The notes under the pieces: generated by a model | Databases searched by the model: none | The model's input: the letters and a program-made list of their open reading frames with translations, nothing else | Told to the model about the DNA's origin: nothing | From: Takakia lepidozioides | Lineage: Eukaryota > Streptophyta > Takakiopsida > Takakiales > Takakiaceae | DNA length: 60,000 bases | Assembly (NCBI GenBank): GCA_030704615.1 | Contig: CM060734.1 | Coordinates: 28,972,042 to 29,032,041, forward strand | Direction: 5' to 3' | Shown here: piece by piece, positions 43,851-52,973 of the stretch | Layout: every line of letters starts with the position of its first letter | Position numbering within the stretch: the stretch's first letter is position 1 | Translations under genes and position numbers: made by a program

Positions 43851-44689
43851 TTTATTACTTTTAAATGTTTTCTAATTTTTATCTTTTGTGAATAAATTGC
43901 ACCCTATATTTTTTTGCACGTCGGTTGGAAATTTTTGGAAGTGACCTCCCTGGGGATTGGCTTGCTGAGGACAGGTGTGCCCGAGTGGGGAGCAGTCGCG
44001 CTTCCGGAGAAGATGAGGGAGGGTCGGGGCCGATGGGGTTGTAAGAAGGCTGGTGCTGATCTGTGAGCCTTCAGAGCTCGATGGCCTCGTTCTGTTCATG
44101 TACCTCGGCTTCCAGTGTCGCATGGAGGAGAGTAAATGAAGAATGAATAGTGTCCCTTGCCCAAATGGTTGCCAAGTTGGTGGTGGGGGGCTGGTCGTAG
44201 TGGGGAAGATGAATCCAGAGGCCCTTGCCTTCAGGGTGATTTCCGAGCAACGCTTTTTCCTCGATTAGTGCTAGAATCTGGGTAGATGGAGTAAGATCCG
44301 AAACCAGGCCTGGATACTGTTCAATGTAGGCTCCCCAGGTGATGACTGTGTGGGCCTGCAATGTATAGCAGGGATGCCTTGGCGTGAGCCTGGTCGCGTG
44401 AGCGCAGCTGCGCTCACGCCATGTCACCTTGTGCCCACGCCACATCACCAATCTCACTCCACGTCATCACGCTTAAACGCCACGTCACCGCGCGCCAAGG
44501 AAGAAGTGGAGTGTATTTCCGTGGAAGAGCACCCTTAACCGTGGTAACAAGTTGGACGACATAATAAAAGGATGTGGTCATTCCCACATGAAAGCAACAG
44601 ATGAATGCGGTATGGATGCATGTAGCGTGGATGAAACATTGATGGATGGGTGCGAACAATGCATATAGATGGATGAGATTTCAATGGAT
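43851..44689 (-). other. Spacer with one unrecognised 128-codon frame
   Basis: The - strand frame 44457-44071 has protein-like composition (HTVITWGAYIEQYPGLVSDL, GLWIHLPHYDQPPTTNLATI) but no family I know; it could be part of a LINE ORF1 or another decayed element. Around 44400-44500 the + strand has several CACGCCACGTCAC-type repeats. No promoter or splice evidence. Confidence 0.35.
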
Positions 44690-44950
44690 GAATGTATGAT
44701 TGATGAATGTACAATGGATGTTGAACAATGGAAAACATTCATGAATGGAGGATGCATTCATACACAGTACATGAATGCACAATGTATATGACATGAGTGT
44801 GTGGGGTTTGTAAGATGGATTCGAGAGTGCAGTGGATGAATGTACAATGGATGTTGAATAATGGAAAACATTTATGAATGGAGGATGCATGAATACAGTG
44901 TACATGAATGCACAATGGATTTGACATGAGGTTGTGGTGTTTTTGGGATG
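44690..44950. repeat. Two ~125-bp tandem copies rich in ATGAATG/ATGGATG
   Basis: The segment beginning TGAATGTACAATGGATGTTG at about 44703 is repeated from about 44838 with roughly 85 percent identity. Shorter GATGGATG units flank it. It produces spurious His/Ser-rich - strand frames and is probably a minisatellite. Confidence 0.7.
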
Positions 44951-45044
44951 GATTCATGAAGATTGCCATTTCATTCTGAGTGGATTCTTTGCTCCTTTTT
45001 CTTTCTGCCGGAACATCTGCAATAAAGTAGGGGAATTCAATCTT

Positions 45045-48000
45045 TTACGGAGAGGATGAGAACTGAACACTAAAAATGCGTAGTTCAGAGTCAGTACAAT
45101 GTATCCCCGCGTCCTCTGCATCCAAGTCCAAGTATTTTAGAACTCCGGATCTACGATGGCTACACCTGCGGTCGGGCAATAAAAAGTCAGGGGAGAGAGC
45201 CTCGGCCATTTGAAGTGCCATTGCTTTGGCATACACAGGAAGCACAAAAGTGGAAAGGGGGCTGTCGAAAACAGTCTCGCCACAAATGGGGGTGTCTCCT
45301 GAAGATCCACCGCTGCCTTTCCTGCATGTCACAACAAGAAATAAGTTATTACTGCAAATTTGATGTCTGCGATTGAAAAGGGCACCCAAAGTGGAATGAC
45401 AATTCCATTGCAGACTTACTCACATGAAAAATCGTTGTGGGCCTGCTTATCCTCGTGATCCTCATCATTTCGGATTTGAATCGTTTCAGTTTGTGTGCCT
45501 TTTGTAGAGCCAGACAAAAGGGGGAGGAGCACAGTCTTGTATAGGTCAGAGTCACCCTCCATGCCAAAAAGGGATCTTCCGCCTGCCTTGCACACATGGT
45601 AAGCTCCTCCTGCAACAGACAGGAGGACATGAACAGCTTGTAGGGGGGGGATTAACGAAGATGAAAATGGTGAAAGAAAACCAAATCTGAAGGGAGAAAA
45701 CGAACCTGTGGATACCGAGAGGTCGACCACCCGTGCAGAATGGTGGCTGCATGACTCCAGCAGTGTCTGCATGAACGCTGGGGTTTTCTCCTTTGCACCT
45801 CTCCAGGGAGTGCCATCTGGTCTTTTGAGAGTTTGACTGGGCTGCATGAAGTTGTACAAAATGTCATCAATATGCGGCTCATACGGGGGATTGATGAAAC
45901 ACCCTTGATCAGAAATCTTGAAGCTGCGGACGGAGGATGGTGTCTTTGAGGTGCGAATCCTCCGCAGGCAGATCACCTCAAACATCCTCGTCTGCGAAAG
46001 ACAGAAGGTTAGGGTGCGAAACATAAACAACAGTGGAATTTTGTAGATTGACACTTCAAAACATAGGCATGCAACAAACTGATCAGTCAAGTATTTTTGA
46101 TGATCGGTGCCGATCATCACAGATTATTGTAGAGTTACGCTGTAGAATACATTGAAATAAAGCAACAAAGCACACCTAAGAGGGAGGCGTCATACCAGTT
46201 GACCAGGACAACCCCCTTTCACAAGGTAGAGGATGTTCACACAATTCCATGTGTGCAGAATTGCAAACCCCGAGGACTTCAGGTACGATGCCAATGCCCG
46301 ACGACTATCCTTGTCACATGACTGAAAGAGTAGAAGTATCCCTGCATCAAAAAGGAAATAGTTGCAGAACCCGAACACCCAACTCCAGTAGTTGTCATCG
46401 AATTTGTTCCAGCTTGGCGTCTTGCCCTTCGGAAGAACTTCTGGCACAGCCTGGCCGTCCGGGATGTCAAGAATGACCATGTTTGCAGCACACGTTTTCT
46501 GCACACCGCACGCAAAGGAGGGACCGGTGCTCACCTGCGATAGACATGTTCAATTTGAGAACAAAGAGAAGAATGATTGCAAAGAAACAAATACCAATAC
46601 TGCCAATGTCACCTACGAATGCAAAGGAAAGAAAGTTAAATTCCCACTAGATTGAGGAATGAGATCATGTTATCCCAAGTAGGCGAAGGCACCCCAGTGT
46701 ATCCTTTCTTCCGACTCTCCATCATCGCCAGCCATCCCTCATTGACAATCTTAATCTCTCCTGCCAAATCAGCACGGGAAGGGTGTGGCCTGGCATCGAA
46801 CACGCACTGAATTGTGCGGGTATACCTTTCGGCGGTGAAGTCCTTCTCACTCTCCTTTTCTTTCTCCTTCTCCTTTTCTTTCTCCTTCCCCTTCTCTTTT
46901 TCCTTCTCCTTCTCCTTTGACTTGTCTCTGTCCTTTGTCTTTGCTGGTGACTTGGCTGTCCATCTGGAGCCTTGTCTTTGGGTTTGCGCCCACCCTTCTT
47001 GCCCTTCTGGGTTATTTCCTGCGCGTCAGGCTCCTTGGCAGTCAGTGCTGCTATGTTTCTTTGGTACTCCTCATCGTTCAGAGGTGCCAACATCTCAGCA
47101 TGATCGTTCAAATATTTCATTTGCTACTCCTGAAAATTCGTGTGCTCAGGAGGGCAGTCCAAGTACCAACCACAGTCCCTGAAGTGTGCAGGACTCTAGT
47201 CCTTCAATATCCCTGCAGTATACATGGTTGGATCCTTTCCCGGGTCCGACCACATGTCAAGATAATCTGGGACACCACTGAGGTGATTTCCATCCATCAG
47301 CACATATTTTGTGTACCTGCGAACCACGAGACAAATTGGAAATCAATCTCTCTATGCAGAAGCCCATTGTTCTCAAAGTGAATGTCGGCACCGACATTTA
47401 GAAATTTGTGAGAGCAACACTGCATATAAATATTGGGCACCCTAGAAAACATACAAGAAATCTCTCGGTATAGAAGCTCACAATAGCTTTGGATGTGATG
47501 GTCGTCAACGACATTCACAAAATTCCAGTCAAGAACACTGCCAACACACCCTAAGTTCCCTAATCCATGTGAATGAAATCTCTGTCCATAAGAGCTCACA
47601 GCCATGGAAGTGAATGTCGGTACCGACATTCACTTCCTATCAGTGAAGAGCCCTTCTAACAACGCCTAAGCATTTCTCGCAAGATGCAACATAGTTTCTA
47701 GTTGGAAATGCACCTGTACACAACTCGCATCATGGCCCACTCCCCCCCCAACCTGACTGTCAAAGTCGTTGGACTGCAAAATGTTACCATCCTTTGAAAA
47801 TTCCCGGAAAAAACAGTATCGCCAAGTGATACCTCTCCACTTCCTGATGTATGCTTCCAATGTCATTTGAGGCGGGGAAACAATAGAAATATTCAAGTCC
47901 TTCAAATTCTGTGCAAGGACAAGGATGTCGCGCTTCTCCAGCTGCAAAGGGTACATTTGTCAGTTTTACAAATAAGGTAGTCATTACATTCATGAAGTCA

Positions 48001-49446
48001 ACAAAGATGAAACTTCAATGAATACACACCTGACTCCAAAATGTAGCCTTGTGAAGCCAGTTGTCAAACACAATGTCACTGATTCCCTCCACCTTTGTGC
48101 CAGGCTGTATAGTACTCTTAGGGAACTGATTCAAGTCCTTCACTGTCTGATCTGAGTTCCAAATCTCCAGCCATCTAATTTGGGTTTGGGGGTCAACCAT
48201 GGAGATAGCCAGCCGGTGCAATTTCTCCTGCTGCATCTCCGGGTGCACATGCTTGTCATAGTGAGATTTGATCTGCAGAAGGAACTCCTCTCCAAGGCCA
48301 GGATCTACTATTCTAAGCTGCTTAGAGAAGGCGGACATCAGTTTGGTTCTCCGGATTTCATACTCCTTCTTTATTGCTGCCTCCACACCCTTTGATGTCC
48401 TAAGTTCCTCTGTTGTAGTTCGGTATTATTTGGATTTTCCCTTCTCGCTGCCTCTGCCAGTTCTTGCTGCATTGATCAAAGTGGGGATGAGTAAAAACGA
48501 ATTACAAACATGTATTCAAAAAGAGAAGTGAGTACAGGCTCGGCCTTACCGCATACATATACTCCAGAAACGCCTCTCGAGTCAAAGAATACCAAGTGCC
48601 TGCAGCTCTTCCTGTTTCACACTTCTTGATTATATCGGGGTGGAGTACTGTGCGAAAATCATTCAGCTTCATCAGACCAATCCTCTGAATTCGGAAAAGT
48701 GTGTGGACCAAGCTTGTTGTCACATGCGATTTCTCTGTCGATCTGCAAAAAGAGTGGAAACAATGCATTGGTAAACATCGTCTTTTGGTGGGATGAACAA
48801 GACATTGAAGAGGCAATGGAGTCTCTAGGATGACTTACTTGTTCACGTCATGCATAGCTGTAAGAAGCCTAGCGATGTCGTTTCCAGGATCCAGAACCAT
48901 TGCCTCTACAACAACATGCTTGTCTTTGTCTTTTGAATGATGTTTCTGAATGTATCCCATCCATGCCAGCAATCGGTGGTTGCCGTCCCAGACGTAAAAC
49001 ATGTGGTTGCAGAATTGTTGGGTGTTTCTTCCCATCATGAGGCCCAGCTCGAACTCCTCATTAACATCTTTCCAGCACTCATCCCAGGTATCGGTGATCT
49101 CAGGAGACACTAATGTGCTTTTCCCATTCGTATCCGTCAGTGACACATAAAAAACTTGTGCACCAAGTCTGTATCCATGCACGAAATCAGTTTCCAATTT
49201 TGTAAAGTCATGGGAAAGAGGAGGATGCACAACAGGCATAGATATCATCCGGCATAGTGGGATGTCAAGACGCCCTCCAGAGACGAGCATGTCCCTAATA
49301 ACCTCCTGAGAGTTTATCTTCTGGAATGACATGAGTTCTTTCACCTTGTCAAGGTAGTGCACTTCAGGTTCATCTATTTCATCGCTATTCTCCAAGCTCT
49401 TGGCAGACTCGTCCCCATCTCCAGACCCTTTTGCCTCTGTTCCTAT
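45045..49446 (-). pseudogene. Multi-exon ParB-like + beta-class DNA methyltransferase-like gene
   Basis: Proposed exons (- strand): 49446-48839, 48742-48550, 48466-48030, 47941-47753, 47316-about 46700, 46534-46196, 45991-45706, 45609-45424, and less surely 45321-45045. Junctions are GT-AG (GTAAGT at 48838, GTAAGG at 48549). Exon 1 has a ParB/Srx-like signature, FYVWDGNHRLLAWMGY. Exon 5 ends in a Lys/Glu-rich run. Exons 6-8 read like an N6/N4-type (beta-class) methyltransferase: the catalytic-loop position is VILDIPDGQ instead of (D/N/S)PP(Y/W), then GILLLFQSC, and after a TPAFMQTLLESC segment the SAM loop VVDLSVSTGG ... GGRSLFGMEGDSDLY. A frameshift in exon 3, another in exon 5, and two TAGs in exon 5 suggest decay; exons 6-8 are open and in phase. 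Upstream exons are not identified. Confidence 0.65.
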
Positions 49447-50502
49447 CTACTTGGACTTCACAGTTTTCTGCACGATGCCATGCCAATCAGACATTGAGTT
49501 ATGTGCAAATAGTGAATGTCGGTACCGACCATCAGTCTGTCTTGTCTCAAATCACAGTGAATGGCGGCATCGACATTCACAACCATCTACACTAACAAAG
49601 CTGATACAGACGAATGCAAACCAAAACACTATGATTGCATAGTGACTCACTTTAGTTTGTAACAAAAAGTGAGTGCAAAGAAGTCTATGTTTTCAAAGGA
49701 ATGCGATTGACATTAATCAGAGAAACTCCATTGTGATGGTCGTTAAAGACAATCACTATTTCTTGTCTATTTGGAATGTACCTTGCAATCGTTTTTAGAC
49801 ATGAAGCTACAGTATGGTCTCAAGAAAAGTGATTGGCGGTACCGCCATTCCTCTTCCCTAGTCTGTTCAACCTGAAACAGAGAAAATGCAATGCAAAACA
49901 ATATGACTGAATAGTGATGGTCGGTGCCCAGGGAGCTCAGGGACCCGCAGGGCTTGATCCACTCTCAATCCAAAGCGATGGTTAAAATTGCAGGTCTTCA
50001 TTTCTCGTACCTTTTCAAGCGAAGAGACCCTTCAAATAGTAGGCCTCGTTGCTGATTTGCATGCGGCTTCAAGCATCCCACCGCTACTCCCCCGCCAAAA
50101 TTTGGACCAATCAAAAATGTCCAAAAAAAAAAGTGTTATCTTCGCTCACTATTGCAGAACTCTCTATGAAGAGTGCATGAAGTAGAACACAAATCAAGTT
50201 TGGAGTGCAAAACAGGGAAGAAACTGTGGTTTTGGATCCAAATGAATTTTGTTCGCTCCCAAATTTGGCATGCACTATTGTGCATCCATCGTTCTCCCAA
50301 TGCATAATTCGTCAATTCGTTTCGGATTGGGAGTGGGGGTGGATTATTGAAGTGGCTGGTAGGCTGTAATGGGCGCCCATTGTACTGAGCAGTACCACCC
50401 TACCATTCGCAAAACATTGCTTGGGTGACAGCTGTGCTTCTCTCCCCCCGAGAAGGTTTCATCCAACTCCCACCAAATGGAAATACGGCGCCGCATTTCC
50501 AT
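46098..50502. repeat. Dispersed palindromes with CGGYRCCG core, GTGAATG-type arms
   Basis: Dyads occur at 46098-46119, 47379-47400, 47606-47637 (a perfect 32-bp palindrome centred on CGGTACCG), 49512-49533, 49557-49580, 49831-49850 and 50477-50502. Most have arms close to GTGAATGT; the last two have different arms with the same core. They lie in introns and the upstream flank of the methyltransferase-like gene. Confidence 0.8.
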
Positions 50503-50543
50503 CTGGGGGGGTTGCTATTGCCTATCATCCTCCCCCCGAACTG
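49447..50543. other. Divergent upstream region between genes
   Basis: No convincing exon. It contains four of the core palindromes and several half-sites (GATGGTCGTTAAAGAC near 49736, GATGGTCGGTGCCC near 49917). It probably includes the missing 5' exon or promoter of the - strand gene. Confidence 0.4.
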
Positions 50544-50550
50544 TATATAG
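50544..50550 (+). promoter_or_regulatory. TATA box candidate
   Basis: TATATAG sits 88 bp before an ATG at 50632, with a C/T-rich stretch between, as in plant core promoters. An ATG at 50563 is too close to be inside a transcript starting about 30 bp downstream of this box. Confidence 0.45.
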
Positions 50551-50631
50551 TTCGTTCCTAGTATGCGACTTTTCTTCACAATCCTCATTTCCCCTTCCGC
50601 CGCTTATTTGTTCATTCCTTCCGTTGTTTCT

Positions 50632-51003
50632 ATGGCGTGTGCTTTAGAAGGTTGCCCTGGGCTTGAACAAGACGGAGGTTACTCTGCCCAGGTTGGCGAC
50701 ATTGTCGTCTTGCTATGTCCAAGTCCACTTTTCGGCGATGAGCCGCATGAACACCAAGTGTCCATACATGTCCACGAATGGACTCGGGATCTGCTGGACA
50801 GGTGGGGAGACCAGCTGCGTAGTGGTATTTGGCGACTCTGGAACGTGCGTGTTGGTGCAAGTCAACGCGTCCTCGTCTGCCAATCATGCCTCCCCCTATG
50901 CCACATTGATCTCGTACTTGTCGAAGACTCCCCTAGGCCCATAGGCCACATGAAACGGTTGATGTCATACATTTTCATAAATGTATCACAATCACGTTTG
51001 TGA
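50632..51003 (+). CDS. Small uncharacterised ORF downstream of a TATA box
   Basis: 123 codons from the ATG at 50632 (MACALEGCPGLEQDGG) to a TGA. The protein has paired Cys (LVCQSCLPLC), a Trp-rich middle (HEWTRDLLDRWGDQLRSGIW) and hydrophobic stretches but no domain I know. The frame extends upstream to 50563, but the TATA position favours 50632. The last 20 codons run into one arm of an inverted repeat (50944-51034), so the true protein could be spliced before that. It might be the first exon of the + strand ParB-like gene 2 kb downstream; no splice link is evident. Confidence 0.4.
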   Translation: MACALEGCPGLEQDGGYSAQVGDIVVLLCPSPLFGDEPHEHQVSIHVHEWTRDLLDRWGDQLRSGIWRLWNVRVGASQRVLVCQSCLPLCHIDLVLVEDSPRPIGHMKRLMSYIFINVSQSRL

Positions 51004-51034
51004 AAAGGTATCACATCAACCGTTTCATGTGGCC
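50944..51034. repeat. Inverted repeat with 22-bp perfect arms
   Basis: The arms at 50944-50965 (GGCCACATGAAACGG...) and 51013-51034 are exact reverse complements around a 47-bp loop, and the loop has further partial pairing (TTTTCATAAA with GTTTGTGAAAA). It could be a small foldback element or a transcript hairpin. Confidence 0.75.
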
Positions 51035-51454
51035 AATGCACCTCTTCCGCACTATGGCGGAAATGTAGCCACTTGAAGCATTTCTGATTGATCTCGTACT
51101 TGTTTGCGACCCGCCATTTAGATTGGCAACCATCCGTCCGCCCATTGAGGAACCATTTGTTCATCGTTAGACGAATCACCATTCTGACCGCCTAGCCATG
51201 CGTCCCCCCTTGGTGAGGTCATGGGTTCAACCCCCCCCCCCCCGCCTCCTTGTTATTTTATTTTTCACCACCAGTGGCGCCTCGCCACGTGGCGAGGCGC
51301 CGCTTCATGTTTTTTAAAAACACACATCCCCCTTCGAAAGGTCACGGGTTAACCCCCCCCACCTTGTTATTTCTTTTTTCACCAATAGTGGTGCCCCCCA
51401 CGTGGCGAGGCACCGCTTCATATTTTTAAAAAAACAAAAGAAACGACAAAATAA

Positions 51455-52760
51455 AAAAATACCGACCGCGGGATGGCGGTCGCTAGATTTAAAAAAAAAA
51501 CAAAAGGCACGACCGCCATTTGGCGGTTGCTTCATTTTTTTTTTAAACTAAAAAGAACGATCGCCATCCGGCGGTCGCTTTATTTAAGAAAACATAAAAT
51601 GAAGAGACCGCCAAACGGCGGTCGCAAAATATTTGTAATAAACAAAAAAAGCGACCGCCACACGGCGGTCGCTGCAATTCTTTAAGAAAAACATTACGGA
51701 AAAAAAAACAACCGCCAGTAATGGCGGTCGCTTAATTAAGAAAAAACTAATTATAAGAGACCGCCAGTGGTTTAAGTTTAAAAACAATTTTTATTATTAT
51801 TATTATTATAAGGAAACCTGGGAGTGATTGCTCACAATTCAGGCCCTTAAGGAGGGGGAAAAATTAACCCCCTTTCCGATAAGCCAATAGGCACACAGGA
51901 GGGAAACATCACCACCAGACCACCCGGTCACGACCAATCCACACACTGCACAGGGCAGCGGGTTCGAACCCTAAACCACCAGGGCGACACATTATGCACT
52001 TACCGGCTGAGCTACTAGCCGATGTGCAAAACAAATTAATTAGAAGAGACCGTCAGTGGCGGTCTCCTAACTTAAAAAAAACAATTAAAAACGACTGCCA
52101 TTGGCGGTCGCATAATTTAATAAATTAATTAATATGAGGAGACCAGACTGGCGGTCTCATCATTAGAAAATTAAAAAATTAAAAAAAAAGTGAACGCCGA
52201 TGGCGGTCGCTTCATTTAAAAAACAAAATAAATCAGAAACGACCGCCAATGGTGGTCGCATAATTTAAAAATAAATTAATTAAAAAAAACTAAATAAATA
52301 ATACCGCCAATGGTGGGCGCTTCATTTAAACAACAAAATAAACTAGAAACGACAACCAGTGGCGGTCTCCTCATTAAAACATTAAATTTTTTTAAAAGCG
52401 ACCGCCAATGGTGGTCACTTCATTTGAAAAACAAAATAAATTAGAAGCGACTGCTCCTCATTTAAAAATAACAATTAGAAGCGATGTTGCTTCATTATAA
52501 ATAAAAATAAAAATAAAAATAGAAGTGACCGCCAATGGCAGTCGCTTCATTTTAAAAATAAATTAATACGAGGAGACCGCCAGTGGCACTTCATTTTTAA
52601 AAACAAAATAATTCGGTCTCCTCATTTAAATAAAACAATTAGAAGCGAGGTCGCTTCATTAAAAAAAAACAATTAAAAGCGACCGCCAATGGCGGTCGCT
52701 TCATTTAAAAAAACAAAATAAATTAGAAGCCACCGCCAATGATTGGCGGTCGTATTTTTT
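51455..52760. repeat. Array of ~18 GACCGCCA...TGGCGGTC hairpins with AT-rich spacers
   Basis: Short dyads such as GACCGCCAATGGCGGTC recur about every 45-60 bp, separated by A/T-rich spacers of the form TTCATTTAAAAAACAAAATAA. Examples: 51607-51624, 51649-51671, 52047-52065, 52680-52700. Outer base pairs vary in step in some units (GAG/CTC versus GCG/CGC), while others carry mismatched arms. A SINE interrupts the array at 51788-52027. It has the look of a palindromic minisatellite. Confidence 0.85.
51788..52027 (-). mobile_element. tRNA-derived SINE with (ATA)n tail
   Basis: On the - strand an A box (TAGCTCAGCCG, 52014-52004) and B box (GGTTCGAACC, 51970-51961) are 44 nt apart, the spacing of tRNA internal promoters. 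A unique body follows and it ends in an (ATA)n run at about 51790-51811. AAAACAA at 51781-51787 and 52028-52034 is a 7-bp TSD. Confidence 0.8.
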
Positions 52761-52973
52761 TTTAAGAATTAAAAAACTTTATCATTTTCCACGTGTTATT
52801 TACACCGTGGCTACCATGTCATTAGATAGGGTAGGAGTAGATCGTAAAAGTTAAATGTAAAAATAAATTACATCAGTAAACGTCCGGTTTGGACGTGACG
52901 TGACGCACGTCACAACCTGACGTCTGGAGATGACGTGGCACGTCAGCACCACGTCACGTCAGGAATGATAACT

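Noticed and set aside
44535-44969. Overlapping - strand frames rich in His, Ser and Ile
   Set aside because: They arise from the ATGAATG/ATGGATG minisatellite.
45045-49446. Bacterial or phage contamination for the ParB/methyltransferase region
   Set aside because: Exons are split by GT-AG introns with T-rich acceptors, a relative with shared intron positions lies nearby, and SINEs sit in the same locus.
51961-52014. Functional tRNA gene (also 53652-53706)
   Set aside because: A and B boxes are well spaced, but acceptor stems do not pair, tails and TSDs are present, so these are SINE heads.
51455-52760. CRISPR array
   Set aside because: Repeats are short palindromes with variable arms, spacers are AT-rich and mutually similar, there are no cas genes, and the context is eukaryotic.
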